Shown here piece after piece: positions 18,890 through 27,492 of a stretch of DNA of 64,000 nucleotides. This DNA is from Bacteroides helcogenes P 36-108 (lineage in GTDB: Bacteria > Bacteroidota > Bacteroidia > Bacteroidales > Bacteroidaceae). Position 1 is the first letter of the stretch, and each line of letters begins with the position of its first letter. The position numbers and the translations under genes were made by a program. Below the pieces are notes generated by a model, which saw only the letters and a program-made list of their open reading frames with translations, did no database searches and was not told the origin of the DNA. The stretch spans positions 2,232,001 to 2,296,000 of the forward strand of contig NC_014933.1 in the NCBI RefSeq assembly GCF_000186225.1, written 5' to 3'.

Positions 18890-19354
18890 ATGCCATTCTG
18901 GAAAAAAGCATTCAGCAAAAGAACCGAAGTTTACTATCCCCAAGCCATCGTGCAGGGCAAACCCGTAGAAACGGAAACCATCGCCAAAGACCTGGCGAAG
19001 ATTTCCACAGTGAGTAACAGTGACGTGCAAGCCGTACTGGGCGACATCTCCGGCGTGATGCACACCCGCATGATGCAAGGCAAGAGCGTCCACATCAAGG
19101 GCTTGGGCTACTTCCGCTACGTGCTCGACACGAAAGGCGTGGCGAAGCTCGAAGACTTCAATTTCGACAAACAGGTGCAGGCCGTGCGCGTGCAGTTCGT
19201 GCCCGAACGCGCCAAGCTGAGTAACGGCACTTACACCCGCGCCCTCGTGGACAGCGACCAGTTGGAGTGGATAGAACTCTCGCCCGACACCAAAGACCAA
19301 GACCCCGCACAAGGCGGCAGTGACGGCGACGAGAACGAGAACCCGTTAGGATAA
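18890..19354 (+). CDS. HU-like DNA-binding protein
   Basis: The 154-residue protein has the HU/IHF fold pattern of the Bacteroidota HU-HIG type. There is an N-terminal helical part (TIAKDLAKISTVSNSDVQ), a SGVMHTRMMQGKSVHIKGLG turn, then a strand segment (FRYVLDTKGV) and an acidic Gly/Asp/Glu tail. Such proteins bend or wrap DNA; many Bacteroides copies sit beside polysaccharide or surface loci. The 23-bp repeat array lies about 80 bp upstream, so it could bind its own leader. This is inference. Confidence 0.8.
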   Translation: MPFWKKAFSKRTEVYYPQAIVQGKPVETETIAKDLAKISTVSNSDVQAVLGDISGVMHTRMMQGKSVHIKGLGYFRYVLDTKGVAKLEDFNFDKQVQAVRVQFVPERAKLSNGTYTRALVDSDQLEWIELSPDTKDQDPAQGGSDGDENENPLG

Positions 19355-19542
19355 AGCAGCATCAAGTGAAATCCTCTGTTGCCATTCTGCACAGCAGAAA
19401 CGGCAATGGATGAAAATATATTTGAACCGTTACGGTTTTCGGAAGCCGAACCTTCCGAAAACTCTCTCTTAATCAAAGTCGGGTGGTGAAAGCCCGGTCA
19501 TTAGAACATTACAGATTTTATATTCTTAAAACACGTATTGTT

Positions 19543-20100
19543 ATGATTAGAAAAGCATTCAAGGTAGGTGATACCATCACCATCAAGCGTACCTCACACG
19601 CAGGTACAGGTTATCGTTACGCTCTGGTTCGCCTGAGCGGAGGAGTCGCCCTGCTGGACGAGAGTGTGGAAACTGCTGACGTGAACCAACCCGGCGGAAT
19701 GACCGTGCAGTCCTTCACTTTCCAGTTCCTGAATCCGGGACAGGCGGAAATACAGTTCGCCTACTATCGTGACACAAAGGAAGTGCTTTATGAGGACGTG
19801 TTCCCCTACACCGTAGTGACTGCGGAAGAAGCAGCCGCCGATGCCCTCAAAGTGGGTGGATGGGGCGAATACGAACCGCTGACGGACGAAGAGAAGTCCA
19901 TCTTCCAAACTTGCATGACGCTGAAAGGTGTGGATTACACCCCGATGCTGGTGGCCAAGCAATTGGTAGCAGGATACAACTACCGCTACTTCTGTATGAC
20001 AAAGAGCGTCACCCGCGAACCGAAGTTCGGCTTCGCCAAAGTGACTATTTATGCACCGCTGAAGGGCGAGCCCGTATTGGAGAGTATTGTGGAATATTGA
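19543..20100 (+). CDS. Double cysteine-protease inhibitor: chagasin-like (I42) plus cystatin-like domain
   Basis: The 185-residue product starts at the ATG at 19543, just before family similarity begins; a more upstream ATG at 19483 would add 20 residues. Residues 1-95 look like a chagasin/I42 domain, with GTGYRYALVR (21-30), a Pro-Gly-Gly turn (50-52) and FQFLNPGQAEIQFAYYR. Residues 105-185 look like a cystatin. The conserved start is GGWGEYEPLTDEE, the hallmark Q-x-V-x-G is QLVAG (140-144), and NYRYF follows. No signal peptide is visible, so action may be cytoplasmic or need another export route. It lies between the HU-like gene and a fimbrillin gene. Possible targets are papain-type C1/C10 proteases. 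Each domain call is moderately sure. Confidence 0.68.
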   Translation: MIRKAFKVGDTITIKRTSHAGTGYRYALVRLSGGVALLDESVETADVNQPGGMTVQSFTFQFLNPGQAEIQFAYYRDTKEVLYEDVFPYTVVTAEEAAADALKVGGWGEYEPLTDEEKSIFQTCMTLKGVDYTPMLVAKQLVAGYNYRYFCMTKSVTREPKFGFAKVTIYAPLKGEPVLESIVEY

Positions 20101-20237
20101 TTCCGATAAAGAAAGAGAACAGCCATCGCCGGGCACATCACAGTGCGTAAGCCCGGAGCGAGCAACCCTAAAAGGTAGCACACGGGCAGCTTCGCCGCTG
20201 CCGGTGGCACGAAAGAAACAATAAAAGCAGAACAGTT

Positions 20238-21692
20238 ATGAAAATAGAACGATTATTCATCTATTGCCTGTTGGCAGGCACATCCCTCTTCGCTTCGTGC
20301 AGCAGCGAAGACACGACGGACAACCTCGTGGAAGTCTTGCCCGAAGGCATGTATCCGCTGACATTTATCGCCACCAAAGACGATGGAGCGACAAATACTC
20401 GCGCCGCAGGTAAAGATGCTTGGAGTGTAAATGATGAAATTGGCGCAAGAATAGGTACCGGGACAAAAGGCACATATAGAATAAAGTCCACGGATGGTAA
20501 GCAAATGGAAAATATCGAGCCTGTTTATTGGCTGAATACCTCCCCGACTACCGTTACGGCTTGGTATCCGAAAGATTCAAAAAACAATGTGTCCCTAAAC
20601 AATCAATCGGGAGGATTTGCTGATATTGACTTTCTAAAAGCGGAAGCCAAGAATTGTTCCTATCTTACCTCCGCAACGCTGGACTTCAAACACCTTTTGG
20701 CAAAGGTTAAAATAAAATTGAAAACGACAAATAGCATAACCAATCTGGAAGATGCCCAAGTCAGCCTTTGGGGGAACACTATGTGCAATTACAGCGAAGG
20801 AGTCATTACCGGCAATGGAACAAACAGTTATCTTCCAACTTACAAAGAAGGAAATGGAGAAGATGCTACCTACGAAGCCTTGCTTGTACCGCAACAGATA
20901 AATGAAACCAAATTTGTCCGTATTCTCCTTAAGAATGAAAAAGAATATTATTATACTACCACAGTAACGCTAACCGCAGGAAATCTGCATGTCTATGAGA
21001 TAACGGTAAACGAAGGACCTGTTGTTGTTGATTTAGCAAAAATAACCGGAGATACCTATACTGCCAAATGGGATTGCACCATTAATGGAGATGCGAATAC
21101 CCAATTGGCTAAAAATATTGTTATCAAAGAAGGAGTAACTGTCACTATAAATAATGTAAACATAAAGCCTAATGGAACCAACCATGCTATTTCTGGAGAA
21201 GGTAATGCTATTTTAGTTCTGGCAGGAGAGAATACTGTGGAGGGTAATGGAGACTACATGGCAGGCGTACATGCAGCAACATGTATCACTATTAAAGGCA
21301 GTGGAAAGTTGACGGCTACTGGGGGAACCGCTGCTCCTGGCATCGGAGGTGGATACTATGCTAAGTGTGGAGATATTATCATAGAAAGCGGTACTATCAT
21401 TGCCAATTCAGGTACTTGGGGTGGGTATCCTAGTGCCGGAATAGGAGGTATGTGTGGAAATATTACGATTTTGGGAGGCAATATCACTGCTAAAGCAATA
21501 ACGGTAGCTCCTGGCATCGGTAGTGGGTATGGCTCAACTTGTGGAAATATTAATATTCAGGGAGGCACTATCACTGCTATAAAGGGAGGCAACAATGGTC
21601 CGTACACCCAAGAAGTGTCAATTGGGGCAGGTGTCGGAGGAAGATGTGGCACAATTGAAATTGATGCTAAAGCTGATGTGACGCTGAAATAA
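20238..21692 (+). CDS. Fimbrillin-like lipoprotein with C-terminal beta-helix domain
   Basis: The 484-residue protein has a lipoprotein signal (lipobox FASC near residue 20). A fimbrillin-type N-region follows to about 260, with VNDEIGARIGTGTKGTYRIK, YWLNTSPTTVTAWYPK and LDFKHLLAKVKIKL. Residues about 270-484 change style to short Gly-rich repeats (GGTAAPGIGGGYYAKCGDII, AGIGGMCGNITILGG, APGIGSGYGSTCGNINIQGG), each with one Cys-Gly-Asn/Asp-Ile motif. This suggests a parallel beta helix of about six turns, as in adhesins. Likely the tip adhesin of the fimbria. Function is inferred. Confidence 0.7.
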   Translation: MKIERLFIYCLLAGTSLFASCSSEDTTDNLVEVLPEGMYPLTFIATKDDGATNTRAAGKDAWSVNDEIGARIGTGTKGTYRIKSTDGKQMENIEPVYWLNTSPTTVTAWYPKDSKNNVSLNNQSGGFADIDFLKAEAKNCSYLTSATLDFKHLLAKVKIKLKTTNSITNLEDAQVSLWGNTMCNYSEGVITGNGTNSYLPTYKEGNGEDATYEALLVPQQINETKFVRILLKNEKEYYYTTTVTLTAGNLHVYEITVNEGPVVVDLAKITGDTYTAKWDCTINGDANTQLAKNIVIKEGVTVTINNVNIKPNGTNHAISGEGNAILVLAGENTVEGNGDYMAGVHAATCITIKGSGKLTATGGTAAPGIGGGYYAKCGDIIIESGTIIANSGTWGGYPSAGIGGMCGNITILGGNITAKAITVAPGIGSGYGSTCGNINIQGGTITAIKGGNNGPYTQEVSIGAGVGGRCGTIEIDAKADVTLK

Positions 21693-22094
21693 ATACTGTT
21701 TTTATCAAAATTGGAATATAATGCTCATTAAATAGACAACTAATAGAAAAAAACAATAAAAAATTAGGAATAACAATATGCTGGAGAACTATTTTTCACA
21801 ATTATACCAATCATCCTCAGGAGATTGTAGGCAAACAACTCCTCCCGATGGCTTCAATTTTCCATTGCCTTCTTCGGGTATTACTGGAGGAATTAACATT
21901 AAAGAAGTGAAAACGATTATAATGGAGCAGAATTCGATATATCCACCTACTTATAATGCAGTTTTTTTACCCGTCCCGGCAGATTTGTAATCTGCCAGTC
22001 ATGGGTATCAGGGTTTGTACCCCGATAGATGGGAAACCAAACAGGGCAAAGTCCTTTGAGATATAAATGAAGAAAATAATAACAATAATAAGCA
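21693..22094. other. Intergenic region after the fimbrial locus
   Basis: An open frame of 70 codons (21778-21990) with no recognised relatives may be spurious; it ends in the hairpin described next. Two adjacent hairpins (21978-22018) are the only clear structure. Confidence 0.5.
21978..22018. repeat. Pair of REP-like palindromes
   Basis: GGCAGATT-TGT-AATCTGCC (21978-21996) is a perfect 8-bp hairpin. A second imperfect hairpin follows on the words ATCAGGGT and ACCCCGAT. Paired short palindromes of this type resemble REP/REPIN elements mobilised by RAYT (IS200-like) transposases. Confidence 0.5.
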
Positions 22095-22742
22095 ATGGGA
22101 ATATTCAGTAAGAAACCGAGATACGCACTATCAGAAATACTGAAAGGACTGCAACAAGCTGTCAGCAGTGCCACAAGTATGCTCCAAGCTCAGCAGATGG
22201 ATAACCTTTCCCATTTCTGGACGAAAGACGGCAGGCTTGTCACTAAAAGAGTGCAGATTGGAGGCCGTGAACTCGAAGTGCCCATAATGACGCTGGTTTC
22301 CCATAATAACTTGGTGATGGATGACTTGGAGTTCAGTACGGGCTATGACCACCTTGTGGCCCGCATCCTCGCAATGGAGATGCTGTACGCCTTTCTGTCG
22401 ATGAGACGCGCGTGCCTGCTAAACAGCGATAACGGGTTGTCCCCCGAACTGCTGAAGGTCAAAGGTTCCTACAAGTGGACGGGGAGCGCCATCGAGCTGA
22501 TGGAGATTGTGTACGGGCTGGATGAAATGAAAAGCATCAACAACGGCGAACCCCCGATACATGAATTGGCCGCCTTTGTAGGGATGCTGCTGGACATCGA
22601 CATCCGGGATTGTTACAGCACCTACACGGATATGAAACGACGCAAGAACGAGAGCCGCACGTATTTTCTGGACAAGATGCGGGAACGGCTGAACAAGCGG
22701 ATGCAGCAGGATGATGAGAAGGAACGGGGGCGGAAGAGATAA
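22095..22742 (+). CDS. DUF2589-RteC chimera
   Basis: The 215-residue protein has two parts. Residues about 10-82 match DUF2589 style: ALSEILKGLQQAVSSATSML, QMDNLSHFW, VPIMTLVSHNNLVMDDLEFS. From residue about 82 it resembles RteC of Bacteroides conjugative elements: TGYDHLVARILAMEMLYAFL, then KWTGSAIELMEIVYGLDEMK and a helical C-terminus to 215. RteC controls excision and transfer genes of CTnDOT-type elements and binds DNA; DUF2589 has no known function. The join lies at a short shared word (EFST). The fusion could be a real regulator or a recombination by-product. It stands just before the YhcG gene. Confidence 0.65.
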   Translation: MGIFSKKPRYALSEILKGLQQAVSSATSMLQAQQMDNLSHFWTKDGRLVTKRVQIGGRELEVPIMTLVSHNNLVMDDLEFSTGYDHLVARILAMEMLYAFLSMRRACLLNSDNGLSPELLKVKGSYKWTGSAIELMEIVYGLDEMKSINNGEPPIHELAAFVGMLLDIDIRDCYSTYTDMKRRKNESRTYFLDKMRERLNKRMQQDDEKERGRKR

Positions 22743-22786
22743 CATCCAAATATTTTCTGATACAGCCTAAAATACGAAACAGGTTG

Positions 22787-22818
22787 TTTCGCATTTGTCC
22801 CACTTTTTTCTAACTTTG
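22787..22818 (+). promoter_or_regulatory. Promoter of the YhcG-type gene
   Basis: TTTC at 22787-22790 and TAACTTTG at 22811-22818 are 20 bp apart and 22 bp before the start codon at 22840. Confidence 0.55.
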
Positions 22819-22839
22819 CCGTTAAATCATTTATAGACA

Positions 22840-23892
22840 ATGGGAAAAGACAACCATATAGCTTTACATAGCGCGAATTTCATTCATGAAATCAAGCAAA
22901 TTGTAACCGAAGCCCGACAAAAAGCCTATACCGCCATCAACTCGGCAATGGTGGAAGCCTACTGGCAGATGGGCAAGCGCATCGTGGAAGAGGAACAGCA
23001 GGGAAAGGAACGGGCGGATTACGGGGCGCAACTACTCAAGGAACTTTCTACGGAATTGACAAAGGAGTTTGGTAAGGGATTCTCTACCGGTTCCCTATAC
23101 TATTATAGACAATTCTATAACACCTTCCCTGAGATATTCGCTACACCGTGGCGAATATTGAGTTGGTCTCATTACAAGCGACTGATTCAGGTTCCCAACT
23201 CCGAAGCCCGTGCATGGTATCTGAAAGAAGCGCAGGAGCAGATGTGGAGTTACCGCACCCTCGACCGCAACATTGGCTCGCAGTATTACGAGCGGCTGCT
23301 ACTCTCGCATGATAAGGGGAAAGTAGAAACGGAAATGAAGTCGCTCACACGTCCGTACCAGCAGGACAAATTGGAGTTCATCAAGAACCCGACCGTAGCG
23401 GAGTTTATCGGACTATCCCCCAATACAGACTTTACCGAGTCCAAATTGGAGTCGGCCATTATCGATAACTTGCAGCGTTTTTTACTTGAATTGGGAAAGG
23501 GTTTCTCGTATGTAACGCGCCAGAAGTTGGTGCGTATCGAAAAGAAAGACTACTTTATCGACCTTGTTTTTTATAATTATTTATTGAAATGTTTCGTTTT
23601 AATCGACCTCAAAACAAATCCTATCACCCATCAGGACGTGGGACAAATGGATATGTACGTGCGGATGTACGACGAGCGTGTGCGTGGTGAAGGTGACAAT
23701 CCGACCATCGGCATCGTTCTCTGCTCCGAAACGGACGAGGATATTGCCCGATATTCCGTGCTGCATGACAATAACCAACTTTTCGCTTCCAAATATATGC
23801 TGTATATGCCTACGGAGGAGGAGTTGCGCAATGAAATTGAAAGGCAGAAAGAGTTTTACCGGCTGCAACATACGGAGAAGGAGATTAAATAA
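22840..23892 (+). CDS. YhcG-type PD-(D/E)XK nuclease-domain protein (DUF1016)
   Basis: The 350-residue protein carries the DUF1016 N-domain (AYTAINSAMVEAYWQMGKRI, WSHYKRLIQVPNSEARAWYL) and a C-terminal YhcG PD-(D/E)XK-like fold. The fold shows KKDYFIDLVFYNYLLKCFVL followed by IDLKTN, with Asp-Leu-Lys in the place of the usual E-x-K. Relatives occur widely near restriction systems and mobile elements; their natural target is not well defined. It has its own promoter. The gene is complete, without frameshift, and is followed by the restriction-enzyme remnant. Confidence 0.85.
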   Translation: MGKDNHIALHSANFIHEIKQIVTEARQKAYTAINSAMVEAYWQMGKRIVEEEQQGKERADYGAQLLKELSTELTKEFGKGFSTGSLYYYRQFYNTFPEIFATPWRILSWSHYKRLIQVPNSEARAWYLKEAQEQMWSYRTLDRNIGSQYYERLLLSHDKGKVETEMKSLTRPYQQDKLEFIKNPTVAEFIGLSPNTDFTESKLESAIIDNLQRFLLELGKGFSYVTRQKLVRIEKKDYFIDLVFYNYLLKCFVLIDLKTNPITHQDVGQMDMYVRMYDERVRGEGDNPTIGIVLCSETDEDIARYSVLHDNNQLFASKYMLYMPTEEELRNEIERQKEFYRLQHTEKEIK

Positions 23893-23895
23893 TAA

Positions 23896-24051
23896 ATAGC
23901 AACGGCAGTAATTCTTTATTTGGATGGCGCAGGAAACTTTGCTCGACAATCTGCGCTAAAAACTATTTGTCAATACAGTGATTGTACCGTTTCATTTCGT
24001 GACAGTGAGTTAGATAAATTGATTGAATTTTTAAAAAGCCTTGATGAATAA
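23896..24051 (+). pseudogene. 3' fragment of a probable restriction endonuclease gene
   Basis: The frame from 23896 to the stop at 24049-24051 is open for 51 codons but has no start of its own. Its product includes LYLDGAGNFARQSALKTICQ and TVSFRDSELDKLIEFLKSL. It ends one base before the methylase start, as a cotranscribed restriction gene would. Position and look suggest the C-terminus of a type II restriction enzyme cut away at its 5' side. Identity is inferred and not proven by a recognised motif. Confidence 0.5.
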
Positions 24052-25806
24052 ATGTCCCATTTAAGTGAATTAGAAAATAGACTTTCTCTCAATACTATAG
24101 AAAGTTTATCCAATCCTGCTGAGTCAATAGAAGATGTGTATTATATTAAGTATCCTTATTATACTTCTTTAAAAAACATTTCCACTTTGGATACTATGAT
24201 AAGTGACTTGAATTTTTTTATTGAACATTTAGGAGAAAATGCCACTATATCAATATTATCATCTCCTTTATTTATAGCAGAGTTTTTGTCTAAACTAACA
24301 AATAAAGCCTATATTAAATTATGGGTAGGGGTTAAATTGATAAAGCCAGTTAATACAACGAAAGGACAATTACCACAACATCACGCTGCATTAGCTGTTA
24401 TAACACGTTATAAGGGAATGTTAAAGCATGCTAAAACACGTATTGCTTATACGTTTTGTCCATTTTGTGAAAAAACAACAAAGGATTATGGTGGTAAAAA
24501 GCACCTTTATCATGAATATGGGACGATAATGTCTGATGTATGGCGTGACATTGCAATAGATTACGAAAATGACACATTAATTATAGATAGATTAAGAGAC
24601 ATTTTTGGTATTTCACCATATAAAAATTTAAAATACCTTGATCTGACAAATAAATATTTGCATACAGATTGTACTATTGATAAAAGTATAAATATTCCTG
24701 TTGGTGAAATAGAAACATTTAATTATAAAGGGAATACTAATTCTGTCATAATCAACGATGACTGTTTGAAAATTCTAAAAGAATTACCATCAAACAGTGT
24801 GGATTTTTGCTTTGCAGATCCACCATACAATGTTAATAAAAAATACGACAACTGCAATGATGACATAGATATTATTGAATATTTCCAATGGTGTGATAAG
24901 TGGATTATGGAATTAGCTCGTATCATTAAGCCGGGTAAGACTGTCGCTATCTTAAATATACCTCAATGGGCTATCAGGCATTTCCAATGCTTAAATAAAT
25001 TATTAAAATTCCAAGATTGGATTATTTGGGAAGGATTAAGTGTCCCAGTAAGAATGATTATGCCTGCTCACTACTCTGTTATATGTTTTACTAAAGGAGA
25101 AGCTAATGATTTACCTTTTTACCACTTAAAGCATTCACCTTTAGAGATTAATAGTATTAACACGTATAAAGAATTTTATTGTATAAGAAATTCATGTATA
25201 AAAAAACGAGCAAAAGAAAATATAATTGATAAAGTACAAGTAACAAATTTATGGTGGGATATTCATCGGCTAAAACATAATAGCCAAAGAGTAGATCACC
25301 CAACCCAACTTCCCCCTATGTTCATGGAAAGATTAATTTCTATTTTCACAAATGAAGGTGATTTGGTTCTTGATCCTTTTAATGGTTCAGGAACTACTTC
25401 TTTATGTGCAGAAATGCTGGGACGTAAATATTTTGGCATTGAATTGTCATCAAAATACTACGATATAGCAATTAAAAGACATGTTGATTTACAAGCCGGT
25501 ATCAATCCTTTCGGGAAACATTCCGAAACTCCAAAAGCAAAAAATAGTTTAGTCAAACGATTAAAAAAACAAAAATATGAAGTGGAGAAAAAAACTCTCC
25601 AATTAGAAGTTAAACGCATATCACAATTGGTAAACAGGACACCTACAAGAGATGGTGTAATAACTTATAGTGACTATCCTATAAAATATTATGATGATTA
25701 TTTTATTAATTGGGGAGAAGTTACTGCTGCGATACGAACTACAGGTATGCAAAATGTCGAAAATAAAAAAGATTATGACTTTATTATTAATAAAAAGACA
25801 TTATAA
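24052..25806 (+). CDS. Beta-class DNA methyltransferase (N4-cytosine or N6-adenine)
   Basis: The 584-residue protein has catalytic motif IV DPPYNV (about 256-261) before SAM motif I LDPFNGSGTT (about 440-449), which is the order of the beta class. A CPFC zinc-ribbon-like motif lies near 135-140 in an unusual N-terminal region. The coding sequence is clearly AT-richer than the genes around it, pointing to recent transfer. It lies directly after a truncated gene that may have encoded the partner endonuclease, so it may now be an orphan methylase. It is followed by a 50-bp perfect palindrome. The target base cannot be told apart by sight. Confidence 0.85.
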   Translation: MSHLSELENRLSLNTIESLSNPAESIEDVYYIKYPYYTSLKNISTLDTMISDLNFFIEHLGENATISILSSPLFIAEFLSKLTNKAYIKLWVGVKLIKPVNTTKGQLPQHHAALAVITRYKGMLKHAKTRIAYTFCPFCEKTTKDYGGKKHLYHEYGTIMSDVWRDIAIDYENDTLIIDRLRDIFGISPYKNLKYLDLTNKYLHTDCTIDKSINIPVGEIETFNYKGNTNSVIINDDCLKILKELPSNSVDFCFADPPYNVNKKYDNCNDDIDIIEYFQWCDKWIMELARIIKPGKTVAILNIPQWAIRHFQCLNKLLKFQDWIIWEGLSVPVRMIMPAHYSVICFTKGEANDLPFYHLKHSPLEINSINTYKEFYCIRNSCIKKRAKENIIDKVQVTNLWWDIHRLKHNSQRVDHPTQLPPMFMERLISIFTNEGDLVLDPFNGSGTTSLCAEMLGRKYFGIELSSKYYDIAIKRHVDLQAGINPFGKHSETPKAKNSLVKRLKKQKYEVEKKTLQLEVKRISQLVNRTPTRDGVITYSDYPIKYYDDYFINWGEVTAAIRTTGMQNVENKKDYDFIINKKTL

Positions 25807-25850
25807 AGAAACAGGGAGTGAATATTTATTCACTCCCTGTTTCTTTATAA
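25801..25850 (+). terminator. Perfect 24-bp-arm palindrome, probable terminator
   Basis: Each arm is 24 bp with a 2-bp TT centre; the right arm is the exact reverse complement of the left. It begins inside the methylase stop codon. RNA from it would form a long hairpin ending in TTTCTTTATAA. Confidence 0.75.
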
Positions 25851-26177
25851 TTCAATATATGTAAAGTGTATCAAGATTACTGCGATTTAAGCCGATGTAA
25901 AAAAACATGTTTATTTTCTAACACACTATACCAACGCTACAGTAACTATTCTTACACATAATATATCAAATTTCATTTTATCCTCATTTATCAGATTTTT
26001 GTTTGCTTTTTAATATTTCTACTTTGAATGTCAGCATGTCAACTCCTGTGTTTGGGAACAACATTAGGCCAACAACTACAGATTTAGGAGGGATTTATCT
26101 CAAAATTTAGTAGTAATACAATAGACTTATATAAAGAGAAAATCCTCATAAGTTCTTGACCTATAAGGATTTATTAG
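25851..26177. other. Intergenic region, nothing identified
   Basis: About 330 bp, AT-rich, with no gene-like frame or clear structure seen. Confidence 0.5.
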
Positions 26178-26252
26178 GGTGACTGAAGGGACTCGAACCC
26201 TCGACATTCAGAACCACAATCTGACGCTCTAACCAACTGAACTACAGTCACC
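26178..26252 (-). tRNA. tRNA-His (anticodon GTG)
   Basis: On the minus strand it starts GGTGACTG and ends CAGTCACC, an 8-bp acceptor including the extra G-1:C73 pair typical of tRNA-His. The anticodon loop TTGTGGT carries GTG, and the T-arm is CGAGGGTTCGAGTCCCT. The minus-strand promoter is at 26280-26310. Confidence 0.95.
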
Positions 26253-26279
26253 ATGTTTATGCATTTCTTAAATGCGGTG

Positions 26280-26310
26280 CAAAGATATGGATAATCTTTG
26301 ATATAGCAAA
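26280..26310 (-). promoter_or_regulatory. Promoter of tRNA-His
   Basis: On the minus strand TTTG (26307-26310) and TATCTTTG (26280-26287) are 19 bp apart. Confidence 0.7.
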
Positions 26311-26341
26311 GAATCGGGTGAATATTTTTGTGATTTCTGCA

Positions 26342-27484
26342 TTATTTTTTATTCTCAAAGATACTTATATTATACTGTTGAAGGAACTTTCGTGAGTTTT
26401 TAGTAAAGATATTCAGACGGTTATAGGCATTTGGAGGTATACTATCCGATGGATGTGAGACGGGATGAATAATGTAATTTTTTTCTCCGGTCAGATCAGG
26501 GCGTGCAGTCCATATAAGATTATAGCTGCAATCGAATATATGGCAATAAGGTGAGAGGATAGTAGATGGTTCAAATGATGGGGAGTAACTGTAGCTATGA
26601 AATCTCGGAGGAATAGGTTTGGGTAAAGGTGATTTCTCCAGTTGTAAAGTGAAGATGAGTCCGCCATCCGTATTGGGTAATTGCATATTGGAGATGAAAT
26701 TACCTAAAGAATATATCACAACATGTTTCTGGTTACCTTCTTTACGCAATTCCATTGGTTGTATGACATGAGGGTGTGAGCCGATAATATGCGTCACTCC
26801 CTGTTGAAGCAGCCAATCTGCAAGTTCGCGTTGTTCCTTATTGGGCAATGATTGATATTCTATACCCCAATGCATACAAGCAATGATAGCATCGGGACGG
26901 CGGGCTTTAGCACTGAGAATATCTTGCGAAATGATGTCTTTATCAATGTAGTTTACAATATTAGCAGAACTCGGTTTTATACCATTTGTGCCGTAAGTAT
27001 AGTTAAGTAATGCAATTCTGAATCCGTTCTTATGGATGAATAGAGGATAGTGTTGTTTACGTTCGGTGATATTTCTATAAGTACCGGCATGAGGAATTGA
27101 TAAGGAATCTAACATTAATATTGTACGCTCTAATCCTTTTTTGCCGCGATCCAAACAATGATTATTCGCAGTCAGTAATACATCGAAACCTGCGTTTTTG
27201 ATAGATTGAAGATATTCATCGGGGGCACTGAAAGCCGGATAGCCTTGATAAGGTTTGCCGCCTAACGTTACTTCTAAGTTACCGATAGCAATATCAGCAC
27301 GGGCTATTTGCTTTTTGACAAGCGAAAAGCAGGGGGAATAATCATATTTGCCATCAGGTGTACGTGCCGCATCTATTTGGGCTTGATGTTGCATTAAGTC
27401 ACCAACAAATAATAGCGTAATCCTTTCCTGAGCGGAAAGGTTTACGCTATATAATAAGGTGATAAATGCAATGAGCGTTTTCAT
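26342..27484 (-). CDS. CapA-family protein
   Basis: The start at 27484 gives a Sec signal (MKTLIAFITLLYSVNLSAQ) and a 380-residue product. The CapA/PgsA-like metallophosphatase-fold domain has LLFVGDLMQHQ at the start, LEVTLGG, LTANNHCLDRG, CMHWGIEY, SHPHV and YSLGNFI. CapA-family proteins were first tied to poly-gamma-glutamate capsule, but many Bacteroides copies have unknown roles. It lies 8 bp after folD, so the two share a transcript. Confidence 0.85.
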   Translation of the reverse strand: MKTLIAFITLLYSVNLSAQERITLLFVGDLMQHQAQIDAARTPDGKYDYSPCFSLVKKQIARADIAIGNLEVTLGGKPYQGYPAFSAPDEYLQSIKNAGFDVLLTANNHCLDRGKKGLERTILMLDSLSIPHAGTYRNITERKQHYPLFIHKNGFRIALLNYTYGTNGIKPSSANIVNYIDKDIISQDILSAKARRPDAIIACMHWGIEYQSLPNKEQRELADWLLQQGVTHIIGSHPHVIQPMELRKEGNQKHVVIYSLGNFISNMQLPNTDGGLIFTLQLEKSPLPKPIPPRFHSYSYSPSFEPSTILSPYCHIFDCSYNLIWTARPDLTGEKNYIIHPVSHPSDSIPPNAYNRLNIFTKNSRKFLQQYNISIFENKK

Positions 27485-27492
27485 TACATTTG

